From Canibacter zhuwentaonis (GTDB taxonomy: Bacteria; Actinomycetota; Actinomycetes; Actinomycetales; Microbacteriaceae), in contig NZ_JAHDSZ010000005.1 of assembly GCF_018531145.1 (NCBI RefSeq), positions 1-64,000 of the forward strand: DNA of 64,000 nucleotides. The letters run 5' to 3'. The position numbers and the translations under genes are program-made. Numbering within the stretch: position 1 is the first letter of the stretch; each line of letters opens with the position of its first letter. The notes beneath the pieces were generated by a model. The model worked only from the letters and a program-made list of their open reading frames with translations. It made no database searches and was not told the origin of the DNA. Positions 62,761-64,000 of this stretch are shown in pieces.

Positions 62761-64000
62761 GTGGCAGAAACTGACTCGAAGCGTAAAAAGTTTTTACGAG
62801 GCCCGTACATTTACTTGCTGGTTGCCCCGATTATCGTGCTAATTGGTTGGTCTATTTTTGCTGGCAGCAGCAATCCTGAAATTAAAACTGAGCGCGGGCT
62901 TGAGATTCTAAAAAATCAGGAAATACAGACCGCAAAAATAGTTGACGGCGAGCAGCGGGTTGATCTGCAGTTGGCAACAGAAGACAAAGAAACCGGCTCT
63001 AAAAACCTGCACTTTTTCTACGTGAAGCAGCGCGGTGACGCTGTTGTTGAGGCGATAGACAAGGCGAAAATTAAAAACGGTTACACTGACGAAGTGCCGC
63101 AGCCGAACCCGTTTTTTTCTATTCTGAGCCTGTTTTTGCCGATTATTATTTTTGGGCTGCTGTTCTGGTTCTTTATTTCCGCGATGGGCAACGGCAACAA
63201 GATGATGCAGATTGGCAAGTCGCGTGCCAAACTGGCTTCCAAAGAAACCCCGCAGGTGCGTTTTGATGATGTCGCAGGTGCTGAAGAAGCGGTTGAAGAG
63301 CTGCACGAAATTAAAGATTTTCTTGAAGACTCAGCGCGATTTTTGGCGGTTGGCGCGAAAATCCCGAAGGGTGTTCTGCTGTACGGTCCTCCGGGAACGG
63401 GTAAAACCCTGCTGGCGCGCGCCGTAGCTGGTGAGGCCGGGGTTCCTTTTTACTCTATTTCAGGCTCTGACTTTGTTGAAATGTTCGTGGGCGTTGGCGC
63501 GAGCCGCGTGCGCGATCTGTTCAAAGAGGCAAAAGCAAACTCTCCGGCAATTATTTTTATTGACGAAATCGACGCGGTCGGTCAGAAGCGCGGTCACGGC
63601 ATGGGCGGTGGTCACGATGAGCGCGAGCAAACGCTAAACCAGATGCTCGTTGAGATGGACGGCTTTGAGAGCGACGCAAATGTGATTATGATCGCCGCAA
63701 CAAACCGCCCGGATATGCTCGACCCGGCGCTTTTGCGCCCGGGGCGTTTCGACCGCCAAATAGGTGTTGACGCGCCGTCAATGAAGGGCCGCCGCGATAT
63801 TCTCGAAGTGCACTCAAAGGGTAAGCCGCTTTCTAAAAACGTTGATCTTGACAGCGTAGCTCGTAAAACCCCGGGATTCACGGGAGCGGATCTTGCTAAC
63901 GTGCTCAACGAGGCGGCTCTTCTAACTGCCCGCTCGCACGCGCAGCTGATTGACAATCGCGCGCTCGACGAGGCTATTGACAGGGTTATGGCTGGTCCGC
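62761..64000 (+). CDS. ftsH: ATP-dependent zinc metalloprotease FtsH, cut by window end
   Basis: The 413 residues present run from GTG ([20 protein letters not shown]) and lack the C-terminal protease domain, which lies beyond the window. Two transmembrane helices (~16-35 and ~118-140) flank a ~80-residue outside domain. The AAA+ module follows: Walker A '[11 protein letters not shown]' (~207), Walker B '[11 protein letters not shown]' (~262), SRH '[20 protein letters not shown]'. FtsH is a membrane hexamer that degrades misfolded membrane and regulatory proteins. AAAGG lies upstream. Confidence 0.97.
   Translation, partial: MAETDSKRKKFLRGPYIYLLVAPIIVLIGWSIFAGSSNPEIKTERGLEILKNQEIQTAKIVDGEQRVDLQLATEDKETGSKNLHFFYVKQRGDAVVEAIDKAKIKNGYTDEVPQPNPFFSILSLFLPIIIFGLLFWFFISAMGNGNKMMQIGKSRAKLASKETPQVRFDDVAGAEEAVEELHEIKDFLEDSARFLAVGAKIPKGVLLYGPPGTGKTLLARAVAGEAGVPFYSISGSDFVEMFVGVGASRVRDLFKEAKANSPAIIFIDEIDAVGQKRGHGMGGGHDEREQTLNQMLVEMDGFESDANVIMIAATNRPDMLDPALLRPGRFDRQIGVDAPSMKGRRDILEVHSKGKPLSKNVDLDSVARKTPGFTGADLANVLNEAALLTARSHAQLIDNRALDEAIDRVMAGP

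Overview
The window is about 64 kb of mid-GC DNA that reads as the chromosome of a small-genome, probably host-associated actinobacterium (Actinomycetota). The evidence is a sterol-carrier-family gene, purF, purM and a DUF3073 gene in a row; a tilS-hpt-ftsH block with ppa divergent from it; L29 and S5 with actinobacterial-style tails; frequent GTG and TTG starts; promoters that abut start codons (leaderless mRNAs); and wall-anchored proteins with LPxTG-like signals. I cannot name the genus from sequence alone.

Layout. 0-1.2 kb: 3' part of a large LPLTG-anchored surface protein. 1.3-10.5 kb: SCP-like protein, tatA, purF/purM, DUF3073, an RGG-rich DEAD-box helicase, proline iminopeptidase and a VIT/CCC1 metal transporter. 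10.9-14.8 kb: a sugar-acid operon (four-carbon acid kinase, beta-hydroxyacid dehydrogenase, GntP permease). 14.9-18.7 kb: mqo, a membrane lytic transglycosylase and a serine hydrolase of the beta-lactamase/esterase fold. 19.0-28.9 kb: two consecutive, unrelated type III restriction-modification systems. 29.6-34.3 kb: the str operon (rpsL-rpsG-fusA-tuf). 34.3-40.7 kb: an accessory island with a second, paralogous LPLTG surface protein, three truncated gene copies or remnants, and an internalin-like LRR wall protein. 41.3-44.2 kb: two surface-polysaccharide genes. 44.2-53.9 kb: a fused S10-spc ribosomal operon that lacks rpsN and stops at rplO before any secY. 54.1-56.0 kb: transporter, acetyltransferase and DUF2568 genes. 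56.4-60.0 kb: a ZTP riboswitch, glyA, folD and an M23 peptidase. 60.1-64 kb: ppa, tilS, hpt and ftsH, cut by the window end.

The most striking theme is phase variation. Four runs of 10-14 G, plus one run of 9 G, lie at the places where a length change would switch a gene: inside the first type III methyltransferase (19154-19166, now out of frame), upstream of the second methyltransferase (23847-23856), upstream of the surface-protein gene (34960-34973), downstream of tuf (34356-34369), and in the ribosome-binding site of folD (57797-57805). The two methyltransferase genes also share a near-duplicate control region with an inverted repeat. Together these look like a phase-variable epigenetic switch (phasevarion) combined with variable wall-anchored antigens that recombine with one another. 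I regard this as the candidate undescribed system of the window.
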